From the NCBI GenBank assembly GCA_025061245.1, contig JANZKD010000064.1:1-9133 (forward strand): DNA of 9,133 nucleotides, given 5' to 3'. The notes under the pieces were generated by a model. That model did not search any database. It was given only the letters and a program-made list of their open reading frames with translations, and was not told the DNA's origin. The position numbers were made by a program, and so were the translations under genes. This document shows, piece by piece, positions 1 through 5,809 of the stretch; the stretch's first letter is position 1; each line of letters begins with the position of its first letter. Origin of the DNA: Candidatus Culexmicrobium profundum (lineage in GTDB: Archaea; Thermoproteota; Methanomethylicia; Culexarchaeales; Culexmicrobiaceae).

Positions 1-1
1 G

Positions 2-448
2 TTCTATTTCTCGAAAATTTTTCCAAAATATTTTAAGTATAAATATGGTGAGAGTTACATTTTAGATGTAAGTTCTCTCTTTAATTATAGTGAACCAATA
101 GTTACATTTAGCAAATCTATTAGTACCTGTATTGAAATTAAATTGGACATACCCAGTTTTGCAAGCTTTGAGATACTTGAAATTAATCCTAAGAAATTGA
201 ATGTTTATCGAGAGAGAAAAGAAGGCATGATTACAGGTTATTGGATTACAAATCTACCTCCTGGAAAACCGTTTATTGGCGGGGAAGTCTTAGACAGAAT
301 CTATGTTAAATTCAAAGTTATACAAGCTGGTACGACTATACCATTTGGAGGAATAAAATTGATAGGAGGAATAATGGTATCATTAGTATTTTTAATTGCT
401 TCTATTTTCGTATACTTCATGTATAGAAAGATGATAGTCAAAACGTAG
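2..448 (+). CDS. C-terminal part of a secreted/membrane-anchored protein, paralog A (5' cut by window edge)
   Basis: The reading frame is open from base 2 to a TAG at 446-448, so the gene starts before the window and only about 148 C-terminal residues are visible. I do not recognise the family. It is a paralog of the next gene: from the shared FPKYF near its start to IGG.MV, 120 residues align without gaps and I count 67 identities by hand. It ends in one hydrophobic stretch (VSLVFLIASIFVYFMY) followed by basic residues (RKMIVKT). This is a typical stop-transfer anchor with a short cytoplasmic tail, so the visible domain is probably outside the cell. Conserved blocks shared with the paralog include NY.EPIVT, ITNL.P.KPF.GG and RIYVKF. 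A TTG at 143 could be read as a start, but homology continues upstream of it, so it is internal. Confidence is high that this is coding and low on function. Confidence 0.85.
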   Translation, partial: FYFSKIFPKYFKYKYGESYILDVSSLFNYSEPIVTFSKSISTCIEIKLDIPSFASFEILEINPKKLNVYRERKEGMITGYWITNLPPGKPFIGGEVLDRIYVKFKVIQAGTTIPFGGIKLIGGIMVSLVFLIASIFVYFMYRKMIVKT

Positions 449-468
449 TTCGAATTTATATTCTACCT

Positions 469-480
469 CAAATTAATTTG
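469..480. repeat. 12-bp perfect palindrome between the tandem paralogs
   Basis: CAAATTAATTTG is its own reverse complement and lies about 20 bp after the stop of paralog A. It could be a small hairpin or a protein site, but AT-rich palindromes of this size also arise by chance. The rest of the 449-634 spacer is AT-rich and shows no convincing gene. Confidence 0.3.
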
Positions 481-600
481 AAAGTAACATGAATTCAAAA
501 AATATTAATAGGATAAAGAGCAAATATCATCAAAATTATTTTAGATAATATTTTATATTTATGCATTTTACATCACAGTTAATAAATTATTAAAAAGAGG

Positions 601-609
601 TATATATAT
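601..609 (+). promoter_or_regulatory. TATA box for paralog B, near-leaderless promoter
   Basis: TATATATAT at 601-609 is preceded by a purine-rich AAAAAGAGG that could serve as a BRE. The ATG at 635 lies about 30 bp downstream, so transcription is expected to start within a few bases of the start codon. No Shine-Dalgarno motif stands at the usual distance, which fits a leaderless or nearly leaderless mRNA. Paralog B therefore probably has its own promoter rather than being read from paralog A. Confidence 0.55.
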
Positions 610-634
610 CGGATATGAGAAATTTCATTTGGTA

Positions 635-1714
635 ATGGAGTTGAAGAGGAAAGTAATACTAATAAGTTTGACTTTTATTGCAATCATTCAGTTACTAAAA
701 GGATTTCCATTAGTCTATAGTTTTATGCCTCAAGAGATGCTAAGTGTATATGTTGAGGCTGATGGGACCCTTGGAATCACCGTATATTGTATTGTCCAGA
801 CAGAATCTATTCCATCAGATTTTATCGATGACAATTTGTGGGGAGCTTATATTAAGTTTAAGAAGGGTGCTGTGAGGGCAGGAGCTGGTTATCTTGTTCC
901 TGATGGTGATTTTGATGATGCAAGAGAAAAAATATATAGATGGTTGGACTTCTTCCAAGAAACTCTAAATGCAAAGGGATATAAAATAGTAAATGAGGAC
1001 GTTCATAAAACATTGAATCCGAAAACTCATAGCGGATATATTGATATGATTGGTATGGATTTTAGTATTAATTGTGATTTTAATGAATTAATAGATTTAT
1101 TTATGTCGTTAAAGCCTAATGACGGCTTCCTAAAAATGATCAATAAAAATAACGTAATGGTAGATCGAATTTTAGAAGTTAAAATATCTATTATTGGACC
1201 AATAATTGAAGACAAATATATGCTTAGCCCTCTTGAAGATAAGGTTTATGTTGAACTTAGAATTTCAATTGAATTTCCAAAGTATTTTGAATATGAAGTT
1301 GGTAGAACTTATGTTTTAGATGTTAATTCAATTTTAAATTATACTGAGCCAATAGTAACGTATAGTAAGTCTACTTTTAGTGCCATTAGTGTTCAATTGG
1401 AGGTGCCTGGGTTTAATGATTTTGAGTTTATTGATATAAAGCCTGAAGGCCTTAATTTTCTCAGAGGTAAAGTAGAAGGTAAATTGGCAAGATATGAGAT
1501 TACAAATTTGCTTCCAGCTAAGCCTTTTCTTGGTGGGACTGTGATCGGTAGGATTTATGTTAAGTTTAGGGTTGTTCAACGTGGCTTAACTATACCATTT
1601 GAAGGATCTAAAATAATTGGTGGATTAATGGTTTTAAATGTTGATGAGGAGCTAATATTCATCATATGGTCTTTAAATTTATGGCTTTTATTCCTAGTTC
1701 TTTTTGTTTGTTGA
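635..1714 (+). CDS. secreted/membrane-anchored protein, paralog B, with an altered C-terminus
   Basis: A 359-residue protein of no family I recognise. It begins with a basic signal-peptide-like segment (MELKRKVILISLTFIAIIQLL), followed by a mixed alpha/beta ectodomain. I chose ATG 635 over the in-frame TTG at 629 because it directly precedes the basic signal-peptide start and lies 30 bp from a TATA box. Residues from FPKYF onward match paralog A without gaps for 120 positions (67 identical), so the two genes are a tandem duplication. After the shared IIGGLMV the two diverge: paralog A goes straight into its anchor, while B continues LNVDEELIF and then a very hydrophobic tail (IIWSLNLWLLFLVLFVC) with no basic stop-transfer residues. 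The last 53 bp are antisense to the 3' end of vapC, so the B terminus looks rebuilt from sequence brought in with, or rearranged beside, the toxin gene. The role is probably cell-surface, but nothing in the sequence gives a substrate or partner. Confidence 0.85.
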   Translation: MELKRKVILISLTFIAIIQLLKGFPLVYSFMPQEMLSVYVEADGTLGITVYCIVQTESIPSDFIDDNLWGAYIKFKKGAVRAGAGYLVPDGDFDDAREKIYRWLDFFQETLNAKGYKIVNEDVHKTLNPKTHSGYIDMIGMDFSINCDFNELIDLFMSLKPNDGFLKMINKNNVMVDRILEVKISIIGPIIEDKYMLSPLEDKVYVELRISIEFPKYFEYEVGRTYVLDVNSILNYTEPIVTYSKSTFSAISVQLEVPGFNDFEFIDIKPEGLNFLRGKVEGKLARYEITNLLPAKPFLGGTVIGRIYVKFRVVQRGLTIPFEGSKIIGGLMVLNVDEELIFIIWSLNLWLLFLVLFVC

Positions 1715-2108
1715 TTATGTATTTGTCGCTGGTTATTATGGGTAGTTTATAGTAGGCGGCTGTTGCTACATGGTAGACGTCGAAGTAGTGGAGTTTTCTT
1801 GGCCCTCCATGTTGTTTGTATAGGGTTAATGCGCTTATTGCAATGGGAGAAGTTACTGGAAGTGAGATGTGTGGTATAGATGCTACTGCTATAATGAAGT
1901 TGATTACTTCATCAATTGCCATACCCTTGGCTCTTAATCCTGATGTAATGTCATCATAAAGCATTGAGGAAACATAGGCTTCGAGTTGATCTTTTAATAT
2001 GTTGTCTATGACTTTTTGAGATTTTTCAGCTAAAATTCCCCCACTAATATAGTATATGAAGACATCTGAATCTAAAAGAACTTTACCTTTGACTTCTTTT
2101 GAGGACAA
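1662..2108 (-). CDS. vapC: PIN-domain ribonuclease toxin (VapC family)
   Basis: A 148-residue PIN-domain protein, the size usual for VapC toxins, which are Mg2+-dependent RNases. The acidic active-site residues are visible: DSD at 13-15 in KVLLDSDVFIYY, DD at 52-53 (where many VapCs have Glu), D110 in YFDVYHVATA and D128 in IITSDKYI. An upstream GTG at 2117 would add three residues, but that GTG lies inside a GGTGAA Shine-Dalgarno-like motif (2113-2118) placed 4 nt before the TTG at 2108, so I prefer TTG. The gene overlaps the 3' end of its AbrB-type antitoxin by 26 bp, a normal arrangement for translational coupling. Its own 3' end overlaps paralog B by 53 bp in convergent orientation. The target RNA cannot be read from the sequence. 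Confidence in the PIN fold is high. Confidence 0.9.
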   Translation of the reverse strand: MSSKEVKGKVLLDSDVFIYYISGGILAEKSQKVIDNILKDQLEAYVSSMLYDDITSGLRAKGMAIDEVINFIIAVASIPHISLPVTSPIAISALTLYKQHGGPRKLHYFDVYHVATAAYYKLPIITSDKYIINKQKELGIKAINLKTI

Positions 2109-2307
2109 GTCTTTCACCAGCTTCTTCTAGTTCCTCGATGCTCCATGGAATTTTAATGGAGCCTCTTACAGCCTTAGGATCCATCAATGGAATCAATTTA
2201 ATACAGTTTCCTTCAAGTAAAACTAGAAATCTCTTTGCTTTAACATGCCTTCTAATCTCAGCTGGAAGAGTTAATCTTCCTCTACTATCTAGAGATACAG
2301 TGAGCAT
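2083..2307 (-). CDS. vapB: AbrB/SpoVT-type antitoxin (VapB family)
   Basis: A 74-residue protein beginning with the AbrB swapped-hairpin signature (VSLDSRGRLTLPAEIRR, then a VLLEGNCIKLIPL strand), covering about residues 3-42. The tail (GSIKIPWSIEELEEAGE) is the acidic, partly helical extension that AbrB-type VapBs use to bind and inhibit the PIN toxin. ATG 2307 is preceded by GTGGGAT at a 4-nt spacing, which can act as a weak Shine-Dalgarno. It forms an operon with the overlapping vapC. AbrB antitoxins repress their own promoter as dimers or tetramers, and three evenly spaced motifs in the promoter (separate entry) are the likely binding sites. The assignment of this pair as a type II toxin-antitoxin module is secure by domain content and order. 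Confidence 0.9.
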   Translation of the reverse strand: MLTVSLDSRGRLTLPAEIRRHVKAKRFLVLLEGNCIKLIPLMDPKAVRGSIKIPWSIEELEEAGERLVLKRSQR

Positions 2308-2313
2308 TTTAAT

Positions 2314-2359
2314 CCCACAAAATTAAGATAATACCCACATATTAATAAATTTTCCCACA
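2314..2359 (-). promoter_or_regulatory. vapB-vapC promoter with three CCCACA operator motifs 20 bp apart
   Basis: On the plus strand CCCACA occurs at 2314-2319, 2334-2339 and 2354-2359, a repeat interval of exactly 20 bp (about two helical turns), so all three face the same side of the DNA. Read along vapB (minus strand) they are TGTGGG. A TATA-like TTTATTAAT (2341-2349) lies between the second and third copies, about 38 bp before the ATG. Two copies therefore lie downstream of the TATA box and one upstream. This suits autorepression by the AbrB-type antitoxin. The binding assignment is inference; the spacing is seen directly. Confidence 0.65.
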
Positions 2360-2464
2360 TTATCATGACATTTAAGTAAGCGAAGAAAAGAGAAACAACT
2401 GTTAACTGCAATAAATAATGAGTTATTGGGAAAGTAAAATAAATTGATTTTTAATAGTATTTTT

Positions 2465-2470
2465 GGTGAT
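2465..2470 (+). promoter_or_regulatory. ribosome binding site GGTGAT of the 77-residue gene
   Basis: GGTGAT matches the core of the archaeal anti-Shine-Dalgarno complement (GGAGGTGATC) and sits 4 nt before ATG 2475. The same motif and spacing help decide the starts of vapC, the Trm9-like gene and the V4R gene in this window. A weak TATA-like TTTTTAATA lies about 20-25 bp before the ATG. Confidence 0.6.
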
Positions 2471-2474
2471 TTAA

Positions 2475-2708
2475 ATGTCGTTGTATGATTTGACTAGGCA
2501 TCCTAGGTTTCCAGAGTTTCTTGCAAATATGTTGTTGACTTTAAATCAGTTTTACGCTTTGGATGAGGAGATGAAGATTATTATTTTGAGAAGTTTTGAG
2601 AGTTGGCTTAAAAGGGTTGGTGAGTCTGCATCTGCTACTACTATAGTTAAGTGTCCACATTGTGGTAAGCCTATAGAAGTGAGATTAACAGTTAGGAGCG
2701 CCATATAG
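2475..2708 (+). CDS. small protein with a C-terminal zinc-knuckle-like CPHC motif
   Basis: A 77-residue protein with a clear GGTGAT ribosome binding site. Residues 1-50 look helical and mixed-charge (FPEFLANMLLTLNQFYALDEE onward). Residues 59-71 carry CPHCGKPIEVRL, half of a zinc ribbon. Only two cysteines are present, so zinc would need either a dimer or His/Asp ligands. I do not recognise the family. The half-ribbon would fit a small nucleic-acid- or protein-binding adaptor, but that is a guess. It shares orientation with the 44-residue gene 144 bp downstream and is divergent from vapB. The intact frame, good start signal and normal composition make a real gene likely. Confidence 0.7.
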   Translation: MSLYDLTRHPRFPEFLANMLLTLNQFYALDEEMKIIILRSFESWLKRVGESASATTIVKCPHCGKPIEVRLTVRSAI

Positions 2709-2852
2709 TGAACTCTTACAACTTCTTAAGCTTGTTTAATTAGTTTGATAATCATGAAAGACGTAACGTTAGTTAAAAAAGTTAATAAAAGGTTTTTAGG
2801 AAGTTTAGGGTAAAAATGCTGAAGAAGGATTAAAGTTAGGGGGTTTTAAACA

Positions 2853-2987
2853 ATGGTTACAAGGAAATGGTTGAAGGAGAAAAAACAGGTTAATCCTGAG
2901 GATCTTCTTCAAATTATTGGAATTATTAAGACTAGGAAGAAAGTTAGATGGAGTGAGGAAATTGATGAGATAATTTATGGTGAATAA
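2853..2987 (+). CDS. 44-residue basic small protein, unrecognised
   Basis: ATG 2853 to TAA 2987 encodes a charged 44-residue peptide (starts MVTRKWLKEKKQVNPEDLLQ, ends WSEEIDEIIYGE) with a basic N-terminal half and an acidic C-terminus, probably two short helices. A purine-rich AGGGGG lies about 9-10 nt before the start and a TATA-like TTAATAAAA near 2782-2790. The composition is protein-like rather than that of a shadow frame. It ends 9 bp from the elp3 stop, convergently. I do not recognise the family. Such peptides can be antitoxins or ribosome/RNA-associated factors, but nothing here decides it. A five-codon ATG frame at 2816-2833 precedes it in the putative leader. Confidence 0.5.
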   Translation: MVTRKWLKEKKQVNPEDLLQIIGIIKTRKKVRWSEEIDEIIYGE

Positions 2988-2996
2988 GATTTTCCC

Positions 2997-4454
2997 TTAT
3001 GTTAGTTTTTTATGCATATATGGGCTGTTTTTTAGTCTTCTGTAGCCGTATTTTCGGTAGTAGTTTCTTACTCCTATTCCTGAGAGTATTAGCATTCGGT
3101 TGCAGTCGAAGTCTTCTTTTGCTATTTTTTCTGCTTCGCTTAATAGTTTGGCTCCCCATCCTCTATGCTGCCATTCTATTTTCGGTGTCCATCCCACTGG
3201 TAGTTGTGGTCCATATACGTGTAATTCTCGTATTATGGCTGTTTTGCTTGTTATTTCTGGTCTGTGAGCTTTTTCTGATGGTATTCTTAGTCTTAGAAAT
3301 CCGATTAAGATGTCTTGGCTTGTGTCTTCATAGGATAGGAATATTTCTGTTCCTCCACTTGCCTCATAGATTGTTTTTAGTAGTTTGATTTCCTCTTCTT
3401 TGGGGAATATGTTCTTTTTTAGCATTAGGTGTCCAACTTCCCTACAGCGGATACAGTTGCATTTTAACCCTCTTTTCTCAAGTTCCCAGTGGACTAGTTG
3501 TCTTAAGTGTCCTTTATCAACTCCAGCTTCAACAACATTGACTGGAATATCTCTTTGAATTCGCTGTATTCTAACCCATCTTGGTATTTTGGGGAGGACT
3601 TTAACTAGCAATTCTATTGCTTCTTTGGTTGATAGTGGCTTGTATTCTCCTTTCCGCCACATTTCATAGAGTTTTGTTCCCTTAACTACTACTGTTGGGT
3701 ATATTTTTAGCATGTCTGGCATGAAGTTGGGGTCACTAAAAATTATTTTGAATACTTCTTCATCTGTATCTAAGTCGCTTCCTGGAAGACCGGGCATAAT
3801 GTGGTAGCAGACCTTGAAGCCACAGTCCTTTAATATTCTAGTTGCTTCAATTGTATCTTTTACTGTGTGGCCGCGTTCTAGGCGTGATAGAATTTCTTCA
3901 AAGACTGTTTGAACTCCAATTTCAACTCTAGTTCCACCAAAATGTAGCATTCTATCTGCTTGAACTTTCTTAGCCCAGTCAGGTCTAGTTTCAAAGGTCA
4001 TTCCAACACATCTAACTTTAGCCTTCTCATTTCTTAGCTGTGCTTTTTCTAAGCTAATCCATTTATCTGGCTTTTTTCTTGGATAGCGGTTCATGGCTTC
4101 TAGGCACATGGTTACAAACCATTCTTGATAGTCTAAGGGCATTGCTGGAAATGTTCCACCCATGATTATTAATTCAACCTTTGATGGTACATGTCCGAGT
4201 ATTTCATAATGTCTTAATCTAAGTTTTACTTGTTCGTAGGGATCGTAGTTGCATTGTTGAGCTCTCATTAATGCTGGTTCTTTTCCATAATAGCTTTGAG
4301 GAGTATTAAAGTCTGGGCCGCCTGGGCAATAAATACATTTTCCATGTGGACATGGATATGGCTTTGACATAACTGCAACTATAGTTACCCCTGAAATTAT
4401 TCGGACAGGCTTACGTTTAGACTTGAGTATTCGTTGTATGTCCAGTTTATTCAC
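2997..4454 (-). CDS. elp3: Elp3, archaeal tRNA U34 carboxymethyl-uridine synthase
   Basis: A 485-residue radical-SAM/acetyltransferase fusion. Archaeal Elp3 works alone (no Elp1/2/4-6 are expected) and uses acetyl-CoA and SAM chemistry to build cm5U at wobble U34. Visible parts: KPVRIISGV at 16-23; the iron-sulfur cysteines C35, C40 and C43 in CPHGKCIYCPGGP; the Elp3 block TPQSYYGKEPALMRA at 51-65; MGGTFPAMP at 98-106; the likely zinc-binding CNCIRC at 332-337; and the GNAT domain from about 380, with acetyl-CoA-loop QHRGWG at 429-434 and GVRNYYRKYGY at 461-471. The GTG start at 4454 has GGTG 7 nt upstream and an in-frame TGA immediately before it, so the protein cannot extend. As I recall, many archaeal Elp3s carry some 60 or more residues before KPVRTISGV; here there are only 15. 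Function is certain at family level. Confidence 0.97.
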   Translation of the reverse strand: MNKLDIQRILKSKRKPVRIISGVTIVAVMSKPYPCPHGKCIYCPGGPDFNTPQSYYGKEPALMRAQQCNYDPYEQVKLRLRHYEILGHVPSKVELIIMGGTFPAMPLDYQEWFVTMCLEAMNRYPRKKPDKWISLEKAQLRNEKAKVRCVGMTFETRPDWAKKVQADRMLHFGGTRVEIGVQTVFEEILSRLERGHTVKDTIEATRILKDCGFKVCYHIMPGLPGSDLDTDEEVFKIIFSDPNFMPDMLKIYPTVVVKGTKLYEMWRKGEYKPLSTKEAIELLVKVLPKIPRWVRIQRIQRDIPVNVVEAGVDKGHLRQLVHWELEKRGLKCNCIRCREVGHLMLKKNIFPKEEEIKLLKTIYEASGGTEIFLSYEDTSQDILIGFLRLRIPSEKAHRPEITSKTAIIRELHVYGPQLPVGWTPKIEWQHRGWGAKLLSEAEKIAKEDFDCNRMLILSGIGVRNYYRKYGYRRLKNSPYMHKKLT

Positions 4455-4468
4455 TCAATTACACCACT

Positions 4469-4728
4469 TCATAATACTTTCAACATAAATTTGAAGATGT
4501 CGGAAGCCAATCTTTGATGAAGAAAACTTTCATTGCTTGTCCACTCTTTAATTTTATCTATTAGTGGCTTTAACTCTTCCTCAAATTTATAGAAATTTCC
4601 TAGATAAAGTAAGAATATGACAATCAACTAAGCTAATTGGGAAAATACATTTACATTCTGCAACATGCACTCTAAGTTAATCTGAACTTATAATTTCAAT
4701 ATAGCCAGTATCGATTAAAAGATTTCAT
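4469..4728 (-). pseudogene. decayed PIN-domain (VapC-like) toxin gene upstream of elp3
   Basis: Minus-strand fragments in two frames read in order like a broken PIN domain. IDTGYIEIISSD (4680-4715) resembles the N-terminal strand with the first catalytic Asp. It is followed by an in-frame TAA, then LRVHVAECKC and IFPISLVDCHILTLS (4676 to about 4600), which resembles the central motif with the third acidic residue. A frame change then leads to FYKFEEELKPLIDKIKEW (4594 to about 4541), like a PIN C-terminal region, ending at TGA 4469. An ATG at 4728 could be the old start, joined by a one-base slip in a TTTT run. Roughly the middle third, where the second acidic residue would be, is missing. A 30-codon frame at 4715-4807 just upstream, overlapping by 14 bp and ending ERSEEKNEIF, could be an antitoxin remnant. 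The last piece alone (TTG 4627 to 4469, 52 residues) is open and could be mistaken for a gene. The call rests on motif reading by eye. Confidence 0.5.
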
Positions 4729-4845
4729 TCTTTTCTTCGCTTCTTTCATACCTAATAATCGGCATATAATCCGTAAGAATGATTGAAATAGGGGGCAAAG
4801 TATACATAATTAAGATAAAATAATGTAATAGAATTTGAATAAACA

Positions 4846-4854
4846 TTTATAATT
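4846..4854 (+). promoter_or_regulatory. TATA box of the multi-pass membrane protein gene
   Basis: TTTATAATT lies about 35 bp before ATG 4884, predicting a transcript start near 4875 and a leader of about 10 nt. No good Shine-Dalgarno motif is present, so translation is probably of the short-leader type. Confidence 0.45.
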
Positions 4855-4883
4855 AAACATTGTTAATTATATCTTGAAGAAAA

Positions 4884-5804
4884 ATGCTTCCTAAGATACC
4901 ATTTAGATTTAAAAGTTACTTAGTTTCTCACATGGTTGCCTTAAGTTTGTTTATTTATGCTCTTGGAAATGCATATCTGTTGAAATATTTCTTTGATAAT
5001 TTTTTAGAGTTAATTAACTTTCTTAACTTAGCATATATGTATTTGAGCTTATTATCCAATTTATTTCTTGTAGCAGTTCTCTTCATTTTATCATTCGACT
5101 TGTCTATTAGTAGTTCTCATCTTAGTGGAAGACATTTTATTCAGGTGGCTTTAATTTTGTCTAGTTGCGGGATAAGTCTTATGCCGTCAATAATTGTTAT
5201 TTTAAATTCATGGGTTTTCCAGACATTTAGAGTTATTGGAATGCTTGATTTAACTCTAATGGCTTTTAGAATTTGGGTGCTTATTTTTGCTGGCATTATG
5301 CTTTTGAAGAAGGCTTCCTTTATTAGGGAAATTTATCTCATTATTGCTGGATTTGGAATTCTAAATGCTTTGGAACTCATTAAAGAAATAGCTTTCTCCT
5401 TTTCCTTCTATCTAACATATCCTTCAATTTCTCAACTTAAATGGTTGATCTCTTATCTACTTGGAGATGTTCTTCTCATAATTAGCTTTGGAGCTGTTTC
5501 CTGTTTCTTCTTGAAGTTGTTTAGGAGGAAAATGTTTGATGAAATACTTGTTCCAAGTTATATTGTAATAGCTGTGATAATTTATGGCTTTCTTTTATTA
5601 TATAGTGGCTTTTCTATATGGTATAGGGGAAGCTTGATATTCAGTTTATTAGAGATGATTCAAGGAGCTTTAATTATGCTTTTCTCAATTTATTTATCAA
5701 AAGGTAAGATTGACATACGTCTATTCTCAATATTCACTTTAATTTTAATGCTTCAATTATTTAGGCCTCAAGTAATGATAAATCTATCTTACCTACAATT
5801 ATGA
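4884..5804 (+). CDS. multi-pass membrane protein, unrecognised
   Basis: A 306-residue protein that is hydrophobic almost throughout. I count eight to nine membrane segments, roughly at residues 12-33, 48-72, 85-107, 123-141, 149-168, 187-210, 223-241, 250-271 and 278-293. Short basic loops (LKK at 141-143, KLFRRK at 211-216) probably face the cytoplasm. There is no ATP-binding motif and no obvious transporter signature, and I see no conserved charged pair inside the membrane segments, so I do not assign a function. The topology would fit a sensor-type or structural membrane protein as well as a permease. ATG 4884 is the first start and follows a TATA box at short-leader distance. It is transcribed toward the Trm9-like gene, with 5 bp between the stops. 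Confidence 0.8.
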   Translation: MLPKIPFRFKSYLVSHMVALSLFIYALGNAYLLKYFFDNFLELINFLNLAYMYLSLLSNLFLVAVLFILSFDLSISSSHLSGRHFIQVALILSSCGISLMPSIIVILNSWVFQTFRVIGMLDLTLMAFRIWVLIFAGIMLLKKASFIREIYLIIAGFGILNALELIKEIAFSFSFYLTYPSISQLKWLISYLLGDVLLIISFGAVSCFFLKLFRRKMFDEILVPSYIVIAVIIYGFLLLYSGFSIWYRGSLIFSLLEMIQGALIMLFSIYLSKGKIDIRLFSIFTLILMLQLFRPQVMINLSYLQL

Positions 5805-5809
5805 TAGAT

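Noticed and set aside
2379..2391. AGCGAAGAAAAGA at 2379-2391 and again on the minus strand at 4729-4741, near both PIN loci.
   Set aside because: A 13-bp purine-rich match in AT-rich DNA can be chance, and the two copies do not hold the same position or orientation relative to the toxin genes, so I do not treat it as a mobile-element end.
2816..2833. Five-codon ATG frame (MLKKD) before the 44-residue gene as a regulatory uORF.
   Set aside because: The expected transcript start near 2810 leaves almost no leader before it, and nothing else supports a leader-peptide mechanism.
2999..3388. A 129-codon hydrophobic plus-strand frame opposite the 3' part of elp3.
   Set aside because: It is fully antisense to conserved GNAT-domain codons of elp3 and its Leu/Val/Phe-rich composition is the usual shadow of that strand.
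4469..4627. A 52-codon minus-strand frame as an independent gene just before elp3.
   Set aside because: It has a TTG start without a ribosome binding site, and its protein-like part matches the expected C-terminal end of a PIN domain whose earlier parts lie upstream in another frame. I list it as part of a pseudogene.
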